Positions 45,922 through 54,911 of a stretch of DNA of 64,000 bases are shown in pieces (the first letter of the stretch is position 1; each line of letters begins with the position of its first letter). Position numbers and translations under genes: made by a program. The stretch is taken from positions 1-64,000 of the forward strand of contig NZ_JASHIM010000009.1 of assembly GCF_030733685.1 (NCBI RefSeq), given 5' to 3'. Source of the DNA: Roseovarius sp. MMSF_3281 (GTDB lineage: Bacteria; Pseudomonadota; Alphaproteobacteria; Rhodobacterales; Rhodobacteraceae). Below the pieces are notes generated by a model. The model was given only the letters and a program-made list of their open reading frames with translations. It did not search any database and was not told the origin of the DNA.

Positions 45922-46137
45922 TTCAAATTCCTCTTTGAGCTGGCCGGACGAAAATACCCCCGGCACCAAGTGCAATTCCCCCGCGGGAATTTCGGTTGGT
46001 ACTCACACAGTTCAGGTTACGCGGATAAATTTTCTGAATGCCTGGTCATGACGTGTGGATGTGATGCCATGTCCCCCCAAAGGCTTGATCATTAACCTTG
46101 AAAATCGTCGCCCGATCAAAATCATAAATGTGCAGAA

Positions 46138-46151
46138 TTGTGCATTATCAA
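46138..46151. promoter_or_regulatory. FNR-box-like site between regulator and hybrid kinase
   Basis: TTGTGCATTATCAA matches TTGAT-N4-ATCAA at 8 of 10 fixed positions and keeps TTG-N8-CAA. It lies 59-72 bases upstream of the kinase ATG. This is a plausible operator for the divergent FNR-like protein; the match is imperfect. Confidence 0.4.
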
Positions 46152-46209
46152 TGCGTTGTGGTTCGGCATGTGGTATTATGCCATATTTGGTCCATTGCGG
46201 AGCCAACCC

Positions 46210-48579
46210 ATGGCCCACGAAGGCTTTACGGAAGGTGTTGCCCCGCACACGCGCGAACCGGAGCGCCCGATTCTCGGGGTTTGGTTTGAACGTGTGTTCG
46301 AAAACGTGGCCCTGGGGGTCGTTGTGACCGACCTGCAAGGGCGGGTGCAAATCTGCAATTCGGCCTTTGGCCGGTTGTTGGGCTACCCGGTGTCGCAACT
46401 ACAGTCGATGACATTCCATGATTTGGTCGAGCCCGAGGACCTGCCGGAAAACCAAGCCCTGTTCGAGGCCCTGGTCGAAGGCCGGGTTTCCTCGTTCGAA
46501 CTGGAAAACCGATATCGCAAGGCCGACGGCAGCGCGATCTGGGTGCACAAATGCGTATCGCTCCTGCCCGATGAAGATGGACAGCCCGCACATGCCCTGA
46601 TTCTGGCCAGTGACATTACCGAACAAAAGCAGTTCCTGTCACAGCTGGAAGGGCTGCGCGATCGGTTGGAGCGGTTGATCGAAGAAGCGCCAATCGCCAT
46701 GGCCATGTTTGACCGCGATATGCGCTACATCCGGTGCAGCCGCCGGTGGCTGTCCGATTTCGACATGGGCGGCAAGGCGGTCGAAGGCCAATGCCATTAT
46801 GACATGTTTCCCGATTTGCCCGACAGTTGGATCAAGGCCCACAAACGCGGTCTTGCCGGTGAGGTCGTAAAATGCCGAGAGGATTGGTTCCTGCACCCGG
46901 ATGCAGGCGGATCGGTTCAATGGCTACGATGGGAGGTTCACCCGTGGCGTGATGTCGGGGGGGACATCGCGGGCATCATCCTCTTTGCCGAAGATGTAAG
47001 CGACCGTAAGCGCGCCGAACAGTCCCTGCGCGAAAGCGAAGCGCGTTTGCGCCTTGCCGCCGAGGCCGCGCATTTCGGCACCTTCGATATTGATCTGGCC
47101 ACAGGTCACGCGCATTGGTCCCCCGAGGCACTCGGGCTTTTGGGCCTGCCCCCCGAGGCCAGCCCGCAAACCATCGACGAGATGGAGCGCCATATCGGGC
47201 CACGTGCGGTGCTCCAGATACGCAGCCAAATGCAATCGGCCTTTGACCCCATGGGGACCGGCACCCTCAAGCAGGATCTTGGCCTGACACTTCCCAATGG
47301 TGCGCGCCGCTGGCTGCAAGTCCATGGGCGCGTCATCTTTTCAAGAAGCGGCTGCAGTCGGCACGCCACACGCGTCAGGGGCATGATCCTGGACATCACC
47401 GAGAACCGGCAAATGCAGCGCCGGCTGGAAAACTCCAAGCGGCTTGAGGCCATCGGCCGATTGTCCAGTGGCATCGCCCATGACTTCAACAATCTTCTCA
47501 CGATCATTTTGTCGAATCTCGAACTTGCCCAAAGGCGGAGTGCCGACCCTGAAACGCAATCTCTCTTGAATACCGCGATCGAGGCCTCCGAAATGGGGGC
47601 CACCTTCAATTCTCGGCTTTTGTCCCTTGCCCGGACACGCCGGGTTCAGCCGGGCCGGTTAAAGGTGGGTCGCCACCTCGCGTCACTCTGGCCGGTTCTG
47701 TCGCGCGCGGCGGCAGATGCGATCGACCTTAGCATCCTGCATAACCGGCAGATATGGACCGTCCGCGCCGACAAGGCCGAATTGGACAGCGCCCTGCTCA
47801 ACTTGGTCGTCAATGCGCGCGACGCCATGCCCCATGGCGGGCAAATCACGATAGGCGCGGAAAACGTGACGCTCGATGCCGATGCCGCAGAGGGCTTTCA
47901 CGATGCCTTTCCCGGCGATTACGTGCGCATCTTCGTTCAGGATACCGGCGTCGGCATGCCGCCCGAAGTGGCCGAACAGGCGCAAGAGCCGTTTTTTACC
48001 ACCAAGTCCTTTGGCCGCGGAACCGGGCTTGGCCTGACAAGCGCGGCCGCTTTTGCCGCGCGCGAAAACGGGTTCATGCAAATCGAAACCGCCGAACAAC
48101 AGGGCACCAACGTCTCAATTTACCTGCCGCGTGACATCGACGGGCCGGACAGTGGCCAAACCGACGCCTCGGAGACATCCGATATCATCTACGGCGACGG
48201 AGAGGTGATCCTGGTGGTCGAGGACGACGATTTGGTCCGAGAGGCCGTTTGCAAACGCCTTGAGGTTCTGGGCTATGCCGTCTGCGAGGCACCCAATGCC
48301 ATCGCGGCTTGTGAGCAACTCGAAAAGGGTCACCATATTGATCTGGTGTTCAGTGACATCGCGATGCCGGGCCAGATGTCAGGCCGCGATCTGGCGGCTT
48401 GGGTGCACGAAAAACACGCCGATGTGGGCATGCTTCTGACAACGGGCAATGCGATTGACCAACCGGGTCCGGAAGGGGCCCCTGACGATGTGATCATCTT
48501 GGCAAAACCCTATTCGATTGCCCGCCTCGGCCGGCAAATCAACGATGCCCTCAAGCGCCGTCTACAGCCACGGGTTTGA
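46210..48579 (+). CDS. PAS-domain hybrid histidine kinase (PAS-PAS-PAS-HisKA-HATPase-REC)
   Basis: A 789-aa soluble hybrid kinase. Three PAS-like domains (VFENVALGVVVTDLQGRVQICNSAF...; a second at ~165-290; a third at ~300-400) precede the H-box GRLSSGIAHDFNNLLT, the N-box LLNLVVNARDAMP, G1 DTGVGMPPE, G2 GRGTGLGLT, and a C-terminal receiver (VILVVEDDDLVRE...LVFSDIAMP...AKPYS). The absence of membrane spans points to a cytosolic signal, perhaps redox or oxygen. A start at 46210 follows GCGGAG. Its 3' end overlaps the convergent OmpR-type regulator by 29 bases. Confidence 0.9.
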   Translation: MAHEGFTEGVAPHTREPERPILGVWFERVFENVALGVVVTDLQGRVQICNSAFGRLLGYPVSQLQSMTFHDLVEPEDLPENQALFEALVEGRVSSFELENRYRKADGSAIWVHKCVSLLPDEDGQPAHALILASDITEQKQFLSQLEGLRDRLERLIEEAPIAMAMFDRDMRYIRCSRRWLSDFDMGGKAVEGQCHYDMFPDLPDSWIKAHKRGLAGEVVKCREDWFLHPDAGGSVQWLRWEVHPWRDVGGDIAGIILFAEDVSDRKRAEQSLRESEARLRLAAEAAHFGTFDIDLATGHAHWSPEALGLLGLPPEASPQTIDEMERHIGPRAVLQIRSQMQSAFDPMGTGTLKQDLGLTLPNGARRWLQVHGRVIFSRSGCSRHATRVRGMILDITENRQMQRRLENSKRLEAIGRLSSGIAHDFNNLLTIILSNLELAQRRSADPETQSLLNTAIEASEMGATFNSRLLSLARTRRVQPGRLKVGRHLASLWPVLSRAAADAIDLSILHNRQIWTVRADKAELDSALLNLVVNARDAMPHGGQITIGAENVTLDADAAEGFHDAFPGDYVRIFVQDTGVGMPPEVAEQAQEPFFTTKSFGRGTGLGLTSAAAFAARENGFMQIETAEQQGTNVSIYLPRDIDGPDSGQTDASETSDIIYGDGEVILVVEDDDLVREAVCKRLEVLGYAVCEAPNAIAACEQLEKGHHIDLVFSDIAMPGQMSGRDLAAWVHEKHADVGMLLTTGNAIDQPGPEGAPDDVIILAKPYSIARLGRQINDALKRRLQPRV

Positions 48580-49297
48580 CGTCACCGGTGAAAACATAGC
48601 CGACCCCCCGGACGCTTTTGATCAACTGCGGGCCGTCCGTGTCCACCTCGATCTTTCGGCGCAGGCGCGCAACATGGCCATCAATCGTTCGATCCAGCGG
48701 TGACCACTCCTGCCCGCGCAGTTTCAACGAGATGTCGTCCCGGCTCAAAACCCGTCCGGGGTGCCGCACGAATATTTCCAACAGGCGCAGTTCGGTTTCG
48801 GTCAAGTCCAGAACGTCGCCGTTGCCCTTGCGTACGAACCGCTTGCGCGTGTCAAACACGCAATGGTCAAAGTCGATCTGCTTGGGGAAATGCGCGGAAT
48901 TTTGGCTTTCTTCCAACTCATACCGCCGTAAAACCTGTTCGACCCGCATCACGATTTCGCGGAAATGAAACGGTTTGGTGATGTAATCATCCGCGCCGTT
49001 CTCAAGGCCGCGTACCCGGTCCTGTGGGTCGGCGCGCCCGGTGACAAGGATCACGGGCACGTTCCGGGTTTCACGCAGTTCCCGCGCGAAACTGAAACCC
49101 TCGTCTGGACCCAACCCAAGATCAAGGGTGACCAGATCAACGTCATGCCGTTTCACATTGGATATCGCGGTGCCACGATCGGCCGCTTCGATAACGTCGT
49201 AACCTTCGGCTTCCAAACCGAGGCGAAGGGTCATGCGCAGGTCGCTTTCGTCATCCACGACCAGAACTTTTCTTTTATGGTTCCCGATACGATCCAC
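48551..49297 (-). CDS. OmpR-family response regulator
   Basis: A 248-aa regulator: receiver KVLVVDDESDLRM, phosphoacceptor Asp in LVTLDLGLG, Thr/Lys switch (VTGRAD, YITKPF), then a winged helix (VLSRDDISLKLRGQEWSPLDRTIDGHVARLRRKI). The frame extends to a TTG at 49315 without a ribosome site; a GTG at 49297 with GGGG just upstream is chosen, and the exact start is uncertain. Its end overlaps the hybrid kinase end by 29 bases on the other strand. Confidence 0.87.
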   Translation of the reverse strand: MDRIGNHKRKVLVVDDESDLRMTLRLGLEAEGYDVIEAADRGTAISNVKRHDVDLVTLDLGLGPDEGFSFARELRETRNVPVILVTGRADPQDRVRGLENGADDYITKPFHFREIVMRVEQVLRRYELEESQNSAHFPKQIDFDHCVFDTRKRFVRKGNGDVLDLTETELRLLEIFVRHPGRVLSRDDISLKLRGQEWSPLDRTIDGHVARLRRKIEVDTDGPQLIKSVRGVGYVFTGDVKPVAVDGA

Positions 49298-50046
49298 TAT
49301 GCCCCGCGTTTCCAATTTGAAATTTAAAAATAGACTATCTTGATTATATCATATTCCGTCCCGTCTGGAAAAAATTGCACAGACAGAAGGCCGTTCAGGG
49401 CAATTGGCTGTGTCGGGGGCTCAAACATGATGCTGCGAAAAGCACCGGCCCGGACAGTATTGACAGGACCGTCCTGTCCGGGCCGGGATGCTGCCGCCGC
49501 GTTGAAACCTGGGCCGCTTGAAGCACGCCGTGGTTTCGGAAGGCGTACGAGGAATATGGGCGGCCCGTAGAAACGGACGTTTCGGCCAGTCGAGGTGTTG
49601 CGCTTCTAGTCGGGGATAAGAAAGCAACAGGAACGGGGGTGGACACAGAAATATACACGCGGTCTGTGCCCAACTTCCTTTTCACAGCTGGCCAGCAGTC
49701 CGCTGGCATCAGGGCGGCGGCGGCATTCATCAAGCCACCGAAGTATGATCGGCCATGGGCTTTGTGCCGGGCGCGGGCCATGCGGCGCGTCCTGCGGTTT
49801 TGGTGTCCAGACAAGCTGGCGGCGCACCGATATCCAGGCTCCGCTTGTCATGGGGAACCCATTGCACGCCCTTGTGCATGGCTTTGCGGACTTTCATCGT
49901 TGTCATCCTCGCGTAATGAGCGTGGGGTCATTGGTCGGTGACTGCCAGATTACTTTGCCGACGGGTCGGGGCATTGACGGTAGTCAATGTTGCCACTTGC
50001 ATTGCAACCTTAGGGTTGTTCATGATCTCAACAAGGATGCAGGAAA
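49298..50046. other. Intergenic region with nested palindrome
   Basis: About 750 bases without a convincing gene; frames of about 100-140 codons on both strands lack recognisable families. It holds a 13-bp inverted repeat with a second palindrome inside it (49445-49486) and a small palindrome GAAAC-GGAC-GTTTC near 49570. It may be a remnant of a lost gene. Confidence 0.5.
49445..49486. repeat. Nested inverted repeat
   Basis: Outer arms CCGGCCCGGACAG and CTGTCCGGGCCGG (13 bp, perfect) separated by 16 bases; between them GACAGGAC...GTCCTGTC gives a second set of arms that competes with the outer fold. It has no T-tract, so it could be an operator or an alternative RNA fold. Confidence 0.5.
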
Positions 50047-50442
50047 ATGTCAGTGCTCTGTGCCAACCTTGATCGTGCGCCGCTGTCCGGCCTGCCACGT
50101 GCCGCCGCAGTGTCGCGCAGGTCGCAGGTGCTCAGGGCGGCGCTGCTTGCATTGCGCGATTGGATGACAGCCGCCGAGGTGGTCGAATTGGCGCGACGGC
50201 TTCCTGACGGTTGGGTGCCGGTCCTCTTTGAGGGGTGGCGCCCGCAATCCATGGTCTTGTCCTATCCGACTCGCCGGAAATTCATCGCGGCTGTTCAGGG
50301 GCATCTGGACCGGATGGACGACCCTGTTCAGGTGGCCGAGGTCGCCGCGGCGGTCGAAGATCTGGCCGCCGTATTGCCGGACCGGCTTTTCGTACGAAAA
50401 CCGGGGTGCAATCGTACGACTCGTACGGGAACCGCGCGGTAG
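50047..50442 (+). CDS. DUF2267-related protein with repeat-derived C-terminus
   Basis: A 131-aa protein. LRAALLALRDWMTAAEVVELARRLPDGWVPVLFEGWRPQ matches the core of DUF2267 (LRxxLxxLRDxM...FEGWRP), which also occurs in the convergent gene 48 bases away. The last ~19 residues (FVRKPGCNRTTRTGTAR) are encoded by GTAC element copy 2, so the natural end of the domain is replaced or extended by repeat sequence. AGGAAA precedes the ATG. Function unknown. Confidence 0.7.
   Translation: MSVLCANLDRAPLSGLPRAAAVSRRSQVLRAALLALRDWMTAAEVVELARRLPDGWVPVLFEGWRPQSMVLSYPTRRKFIAAVQGHLDRMDDPVQVAEVAAAVEDLAAVLPDRLFVRKPGCNRTTRTGTAR
50391..50427 (-). repeat. GTAC four-site element, copy 2 (inverted)
   Basis: CGTACG at 50391, 50413 and 50422. 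Read on the minus strand it begins with the same CCGTACGAGTCGTACGA 17-mer as copy 1; the third expected site is degenerate (GCAC), so the spacing is 9 then 22 (=9+13). It lies inside the 3' end of the first DUF2267-like gene. Confidence 0.65.
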
Positions 50443-50489
50443 GCCGAAAGGGTGCCGACCTGCCTGCCTTGTAGGGGGTGACAGCGATT

Positions 50490-50915
50490 TTATGGCTCGG
50501 GCCAGAGGGTTCGGATATCGGCGGGCAGGGCATTGCGGACATCGTTAACCTCACCTTTGGAAATGCGCGCGTTAAGCAGGCGAAATACCTCAGAAATATC
50601 TTCGGGGCCTTGGTATTCCTGATCACGGCCCAAGTTGGCCTCGATCCGGGCAACAAAATCGTCACGGGTGCGCTTGTGCGTCTGGGCGGGGCGCCAGCCT
50701 TCGAAAAACAGCCCGCGCACCAAGAGCGGAAGTTGCGCGGAAAGCTGGGCGGCCTCATCGGGGCTGATCATGTCACGCACCCCGGCCAGAGTGGTTCGCA
50801 AGAGCATCAGAACCTGCTTGCGGTCCGCCCACCCCAGTTTGGCGGCCAATTCCTTGATCCACTCATGGGTCAGTTGAACGGTGTGGTCGATTACTTCAAG
50901 TCCTTGAGAACTCAT
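50490..50915 (-). CDS. DUF2267 domain protein
   Basis: A 141-aa protein with the complete DUF2267 pattern: HTVQLTHEWIKELAAKLGW, LMLLRTTLAGVRDMISPDEAAQLSAQLPLLVRGLFFEGWRP, and the C-terminal KGEVNDVRNALPADIRTLWPEP. Function unknown; members are often stress-associated. CGAGGT precedes the ATG. Convergent with the shorter paralogue. Confidence 0.85.
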   Translation of the reverse strand: MSSQGLEVIDHTVQLTHEWIKELAAKLGWADRKQVLMLLRTTLAGVRDMISPDEAAQLSAQLPLLVRGLFFEGWRPAQTHKRTRDDFVARIEANLGRDQEYQGPEDISEVFRLLNARISKGEVNDVRNALPADIRTLWPEP

Positions 50916-50995
50916 GAAAACCTCGCTTTTCCGGCTGCGTCATCGCAGCTGTTTCAGGGCGGGGCCATGCCCGTTGAATAGGGTCTTGCCCGGCC

Positions 50996-51220
50996 TCAAT
51001 GGGTGGCCCATTTCGCCTGTACGGGAAGGGCCCGGCGCAGGCGTTTGACGGTTGACCGCGTCAAACCGTAGTAGCGGGCAATCTCGCGGTCGTTCATGCC
51101 GTATGCTGCCATGGCACGCAGGGCTTCGCCCGGGCATGGCCCAAGTTTTTCGGTAATGCGTACATGGCGTTTGACGGAAGAAAGGGGGGTGGTCAGCGTG
51201 TCGCGCAAGCGGTTTGTCAT
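50996..51220 (-). CDS. Small helix-turn-helix protein
   Basis: A 74-aa protein with a clear HTH: MNDREIARYYGLTRSTVKRLRRAL (resembling the DNA-binding helices of resolvases or GntR-like small regulators). It is preceded by GGAGG and two adjacent ATGs; the second has better spacing. It could regulate its neighbours, the DUF2267 genes or the GTAC elements nearby. No family name can be given. Confidence 0.6.
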   Translation of the reverse strand: MTNRLRDTLTTPLSSVKRHVRITEKLGPCPGEALRAMAAYGMNDREIARYYGLTRSTVKRLRRALPVQAKWATH

Positions 51221-51654
51221 CATTGCCTCCGAAAGGAATGGCCCTTGCAATCGGGCCTAACGGGTTGACTTGGTTCAACTTTGTGGCGCCGGCTTGGGCG
51301 CTTGCCATTGATGGCGATCAACGGCGGGGCAAAGCGAAGGATCAACGTGCTGTGTTTGGCGAAGCCCCGCCCATACCGGGCGGGGTTGGGCAAATCTGTG
51401 CCGAAAGCCCTTTAAAACAAGAGAAATATAAAGGATGGCGCGGCGGTATTGACGGCCCTCAAAGACGACCGGCCCAGCGGCCTGCGATGCCGAAATGAAG
51501 GGTCAGATTCGCCGGGCGCATCGCCGGGGACATGCGCGAAACCGGGTATTCGTTACCAAGGCGCGCGTGTACAAACTGTACGTTTTGTACGCGGGTTTTG
51601 TACGAAAACCTGGGGTGTGGCCCCAAGACGAGCGCCTGCCGCGGGCGGCGGTGG
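51221..51654. other. Intergenic region with GTAC element copy 3
   Basis: About 430 bases between the HTH gene and the threonine aldolase 3' end. It holds GTAC element copy 3 and no recognisable gene. It must contain the HTH promoter. Confidence 0.5.
51569..51603 (+). repeat. GTAC four-site element, copy 3
   Basis: GTAC cores begin at 51569, 51578, 51587 and 51600: spacing 9, 9, 13 as in copy 1, though the flanking bases differ (TGTACA/TGTACG in place of CGTACG). It is 349 bases upstream of the HTH gene start on the minus strand. Confidence 0.6.
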
Positions 51655-52704
51655 TCAATCGCCCATGGCGAGGGCGACGAAATGGTCAATCGCGTCGTCT
51701 GAAATCGACCAATCACAAACCAGCCGCATGGCAAGCGGTTCATCCGCTGCGCCGCCCTCAAGCGGGCCTTGGTTCAGGCCGTAATGCGCGCCGCCGGTCA
51801 TCAGACGTTGATGGGTGGCGCGGGGCAGGGTGGCGAAGATCATGTTGGCCTGCGGTTCGGCCAAGAAGTGACAGTCGGGCACGGAGCGCAGGCCGTCGGC
51901 CAGACGGGCGGCCTTGGCGTTGGCATCGCGCGCCATGGTGAGCCAAAGGTCATCGGTGAGATAGCCCAGCATCTGCGCGGCCAGAAAACGGTGCTTGGAA
52001 AAGAGATGCGCGGCGCGTTTGCGGCGCAACTCGAATTCCCATGCTTTTTCCGGGTTGAAGAAGATCACCGCCTCGACCCCCAGACAGCCGTTCTTGGTGC
52101 CCCCGAAGCTGACGGCATCAATCCCGGCCTTCCATGTCATTTCGGCAGGGGTGCAGCCAAGGGCGGCAAGGGCATTGGCAAAGCGCGCACCGTCAAGATG
52201 CACCGGCAGGTCATAGCGGGCGGCGGTTTGCGAGAGGGCGGAAAGCTCATCCAGCGAATAGACCCGACCCATTTCGGTGACTTGGGTGAGGGCCACGGGG
52301 CCGCGTTGCGAGCAATGCACATCGCCCAGGGGCCAGCCCTCGATCGCGGCTTGCAGGGCGTCGGGCGTCATCTTGTCATCATCGCCCACAAGCGAAAGCT
52401 TCGCGCCGCCGGTGTAGAATTCGGGCGCGTGGCATTCATCGGTGTGGATATGCGCCAAGGGCGTGCAGAAGATGGTTTGCCACGGCTGGGTGAGGGTGGA
52501 CAGCGCCAAGGCATTGGCCGCCGTGCCGGTGGCGACCAGGTGAATGGAGGCCTCGGGCGCCTCGAAGACCTCGCGGAGTTTCGCCTCGACCTTGGCGGTC
52601 AGGTCATCCGCGCCGTAGGAGGGGGCAAAGCCTTGGTTGGCGTCGTTGAGGGCCTGCATGATTGCCGGGTGGGCGGGGCCGCAGTTGTCGGATTTGAAGC
52701 TCAT
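51655..52704 (-). CDS. ltaE: Low-specificity L-threonine aldolase/beta-eliminating lyase
   Basis: A 349-aa PLP enzyme. MSFKSDNCGPAHPAIMQAL is the usual start, VHLDGARFANAL has the PLP-contact Asp/Arg, and SFGGTKNGCLG gives the Schiff-base Lys. It cleaves L-threonine/allo-threonine to glycine and acetaldehyde. Its ATG overlaps the ycgN stop (ATGA), forming a ribF-ycgN-ltaE run. The specific substrate is inferred from the family. Confidence 0.9.
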   Translation of the reverse strand: MSFKSDNCGPAHPAIMQALNDANQGFAPSYGADDLTAKVEAKLREVFEAPEASIHLVATGTAANALALSTLTQPWQTIFCTPLAHIHTDECHAPEFYTGGAKLSLVGDDDKMTPDALQAAIEGWPLGDVHCSQRGPVALTQVTEMGRVYSLDELSALSQTAARYDLPVHLDGARFANALAALGCTPAEMTWKAGIDAVSFGGTKNGCLGVEAVIFFNPEKAWEFELRRKRAAHLFSKHRFLAAQMLGYLTDDLWLTMARDANAKAARLADGLRSVPDCHFLAEPQANMIFATLPRATHQRLMTGGAHYGLNQGPLEGGAADEPLAMRLVCDWSISDDAIDHFVALAMGD

Positions 52705-53174
52705 GTTCCCGGTTCCTCGATTATATGGTCTTCCCAGTCGTCATCAGAAACCTCGAACTCGGGCACGGTGTTGCCCTGCATGGAAACCCCCGCGTCATGT
52801 ACACTGTCGGGGGTGCCGGAAATCAGCGGGTGCCAATCGTAAAGCGGCTGGCCGTTATGCAGCAGCTTGTAGGCGCAGGTTTCGGGCATCCAGTAGAGGT
52901 GGCTTTCAAGGTTCTTGGCGGTCAGCGTGATACATTCCGGCACGAATTGGTGGCGGATGGGATATTGCGAGCAGCGGCAGGTACTGTCGTCGAAAAGGCG
53001 GCAGGCGACGTTGGTGAGGGCCACCTCGGAGGTGTCTTCATCTTCCAGCTTATTCAGGCAGCATTTGCCGCAGCCGTCGCAAAGCGCCTCCCATTCGTGG
53101 CGGGTCATGCGCGACAGGGGCGTGGTTTCCCAAAAGCGGGGGCGCAGGCCGGAGCGGTCGATGGGATCGGTCAT
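52701..53174 (-). CDS. YcgN-family cysteine cluster protein
   Basis: A 157-aa protein with cysteine clusters CDGCGKCCLNKLED, CRLFDDSTCRCSQY and CITL, diagnostic of the YcgN/YkgJ group that probably binds zinc or an iron-sulfur centre. Function is unknown. It overlaps both neighbours by ATGA, so it is translated with ribF and the aldolase. Confidence 0.93.
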   Translation of the reverse strand: MTDPIDRSGLRPRFWETTPLSRMTRHEWEALCDGCGKCCLNKLEDEDTSEVALTNVACRLFDDSTCRCSQYPIRHQFVPECITLTAKNLESHLYWMPETCAYKLLHNGQPLYDWHPLISGTPDSVHDAGVSMQGNTVPEFEVSDDDWEDHIIEEPGT

Positions 53175-54109
53175 AGGGCGCTCAGGATGTCGCGGGCTTT
53201 GGCGCAGTCGGCGTCCATCTGGGCGATGAAGGCCTCAAGACTGTCGAAGGTTTCTTCGGGGCGGAGGTAGTCGATCAGGGCGACGGAAAGCTCGGTGCCG
53301 TAAAGATCGCCGGAAAAATCGAAGATGAATGTTTCGATATTGGGCACTTCGCCGTTGAACATGGGGCGGACCCCGAGGGAGGCGGCACCGTGGTAGCTGC
53401 CTTTGTGGGGGCCGTCGAGAACATCGACCAACACGGCGTAGACGCCGAATTTGGGCGGGTGCAACCCCGCGATGGACATGTTGGTGGTGGGGTAGCCCAG
53501 TTCGCGACCGCGTTGTTCGCCGCCCATGACCTCGCCTTCGATGCGGTGCCAGTGGCCCAGCATGGCGGCGGCATCGCGGGGGCGGCCATCGCTGAGGGCC
53601 TGGCGAATGGCGGTGGACGAGACCTGACCTTTGTCACCTTCCAGAAGCTGGGCGATGCTGACGCCAAAGCCCATTTCGGCACCGAAGCGTTGCAGGTCGG
53701 CGGCGGTTCCGGCGCGACCTTTGCCGAAGCAGAAATCGGCGCCGACGACGACGTGTTCCAGGCCAAGGCCATCGCGGATGACGTTTGCGGCGAAGTCTTC
53801 GGGCGTGAGGGCCGAAAGGTTGGCGTTGAAGTTCAACTGATAGAGTTTCTCGACGCCGAGTTTTTCAAGGCGGTGGGCGCGGGCCTCGGGGTTCATCAGG
53901 CGGAAGGGGGGCGCATCGGGGGCGAAATATTCCCTTGGGTGCGGCTCGAACGTGAGCACGCCGAGGGGGGCGCCCGCGGCCTCGCCCGCGCGGCGGGCGA
54001 TGTCGATGACGGACCGGTGGCCGATATGGACCCCGTCGAAGTTGCCGATGGCGACGCTTGCGCCGCGGTCGGCCTGATCAACATATGCGTAGTCGCGGAT
54101 AATCTGCAT
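53171..54109 (-). CDS. ribF: Bifunctional riboflavin kinase/FAD synthetase
   Basis: A 312-aa enzyme. The N-terminal nucleotidyltransferase has ASVAIGNFDGVHIGHRSVI (HxGH) and SSTAIRQAL; the C-terminal flavokinase has GRELGYPTTNMSI and IETFIFDFSGDLYG. It makes FMN then FAD. First gene of ribF-ycgN-ltaE; divergent from the 54192 gene over 82 bases. Confidence 0.97.
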   Translation of the reverse strand: MQIIRDYAYVDQADRGASVAIGNFDGVHIGHRSVIDIARRAGEAAGAPLGVLTFEPHPREYFAPDAPPFRLMNPEARAHRLEKLGVEKLYQLNFNANLSALTPEDFAANVIRDGLGLEHVVVGADFCFGKGRAGTAADLQRFGAEMGFGVSIAQLLEGDKGQVSSTAIRQALSDGRPRDAAAMLGHWHRIEGEVMGGEQRGRELGYPTTNMSIAGLHPPKFGVYAVLVDVLDGPHKGSYHGAASLGVRPMFNGEVPNIETFIFDFSGDLYGTELSVALIDYLRPEETFDSLEAFIAQMDADCAKARDILSAL

Positions 54110-54191
54110 GGCGATTGCGTAGCTCCAACGCGGGGCTTGTGCAAGCGTGAGGGTCTGGCATTTGGCGTGAAGGCTCTGCTATGGGGGCGGC

Positions 54192-54830
54192 ATGGAACCC
54201 GTGAGCACACCCGAGCAGGTCGAGGCGCTGTTTACCCGCGCCGATGGTCGCTATCTTTTTGCCCGTTGGGGGCGGCCCATCGCGCCGATTGTCTTCGGCG
54301 TGGATGATGCGACGCTTGAGGTCGTCAAGGGCGCGGTGGAGGCCATGGCGGTTCTGGCCGGCCACCAGATGGCCGAGACCGATCCCGAGCTTGGCGTGAA
54401 CCTGATGTTTTTCTTTTTCCGCGATTGGGAGGAACTGCGCGAGGTGCCCGATCTGGACCGGATGGTGCCGGACCTGGGGCCCTTGGTGGACAAGCTGATT
54501 GCGGGGGATGCCAACCAGTACCGGATTTTCCGGTTCGACGAGGCGGGCGCGATCAAGGCGGCCTTTGTTTTCCTGCGGATGGACAAGGAGTTGAGCAAGG
54601 TGCCCGCCGAGACACTGGCGTTGAGCCAGATGGTGCAGACGATCTTGTTGTGGTCCGACAAGGCGTTTCAGGACTGCTCGCCCTTGGCCAGTGTGCCGGA
54701 TCAGGATACCGTGATCCTGCGCCCGGATATCGCCGAGGTGATCCGGGCGGCCTATGATCCGGTGATGCCCGTGGTGGCGGAGGATCCCAGCCATGCCTTG
54801 CGATTGGCGGCGCGGTTGCGGCCGCAGTAG
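54192..54830 (+). CDS. Conserved hypothetical protein
   Basis: A 212-aa acidic, probably soluble protein with no recognised motif. It has no signal peptide or membrane span; alpha/beta content looks mixed (RYLFARWGRPIAPIVFGVDDATLEVVKGAVEAM). It is divergent from ribF. Clean codon use and good length support a real gene. Confidence 0.75.
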   Translation: MEPVSTPEQVEALFTRADGRYLFARWGRPIAPIVFGVDDATLEVVKGAVEAMAVLAGHQMAETDPELGVNLMFFFFRDWEELREVPDLDRMVPDLGPLVDKLIAGDANQYRIFRFDEAGAIKAAFVFLRMDKELSKVPAETLALSQMVQTILLWSDKAFQDCSPLASVPDQDTVILRPDIAEVIRAAYDPVMPVVAEDPSHALRLAARLRPQ

Positions 54831-54911
54831 GGGCGGCCCCCGAAGCTGCCAAATGGCTTGACCGAAACCGCAAGATGGGCCTTATTCCCGCGCAGGTGTG
54901 GGGCGTGTGTG

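Noticed and set aside
49395..49941. Frames of 100-140 codons on both strands between the OmpR-type and DUF2267 genes
   Set aside because: No ribosome sites, no recognisable domains, and several overlap each other; treated as non-coding.
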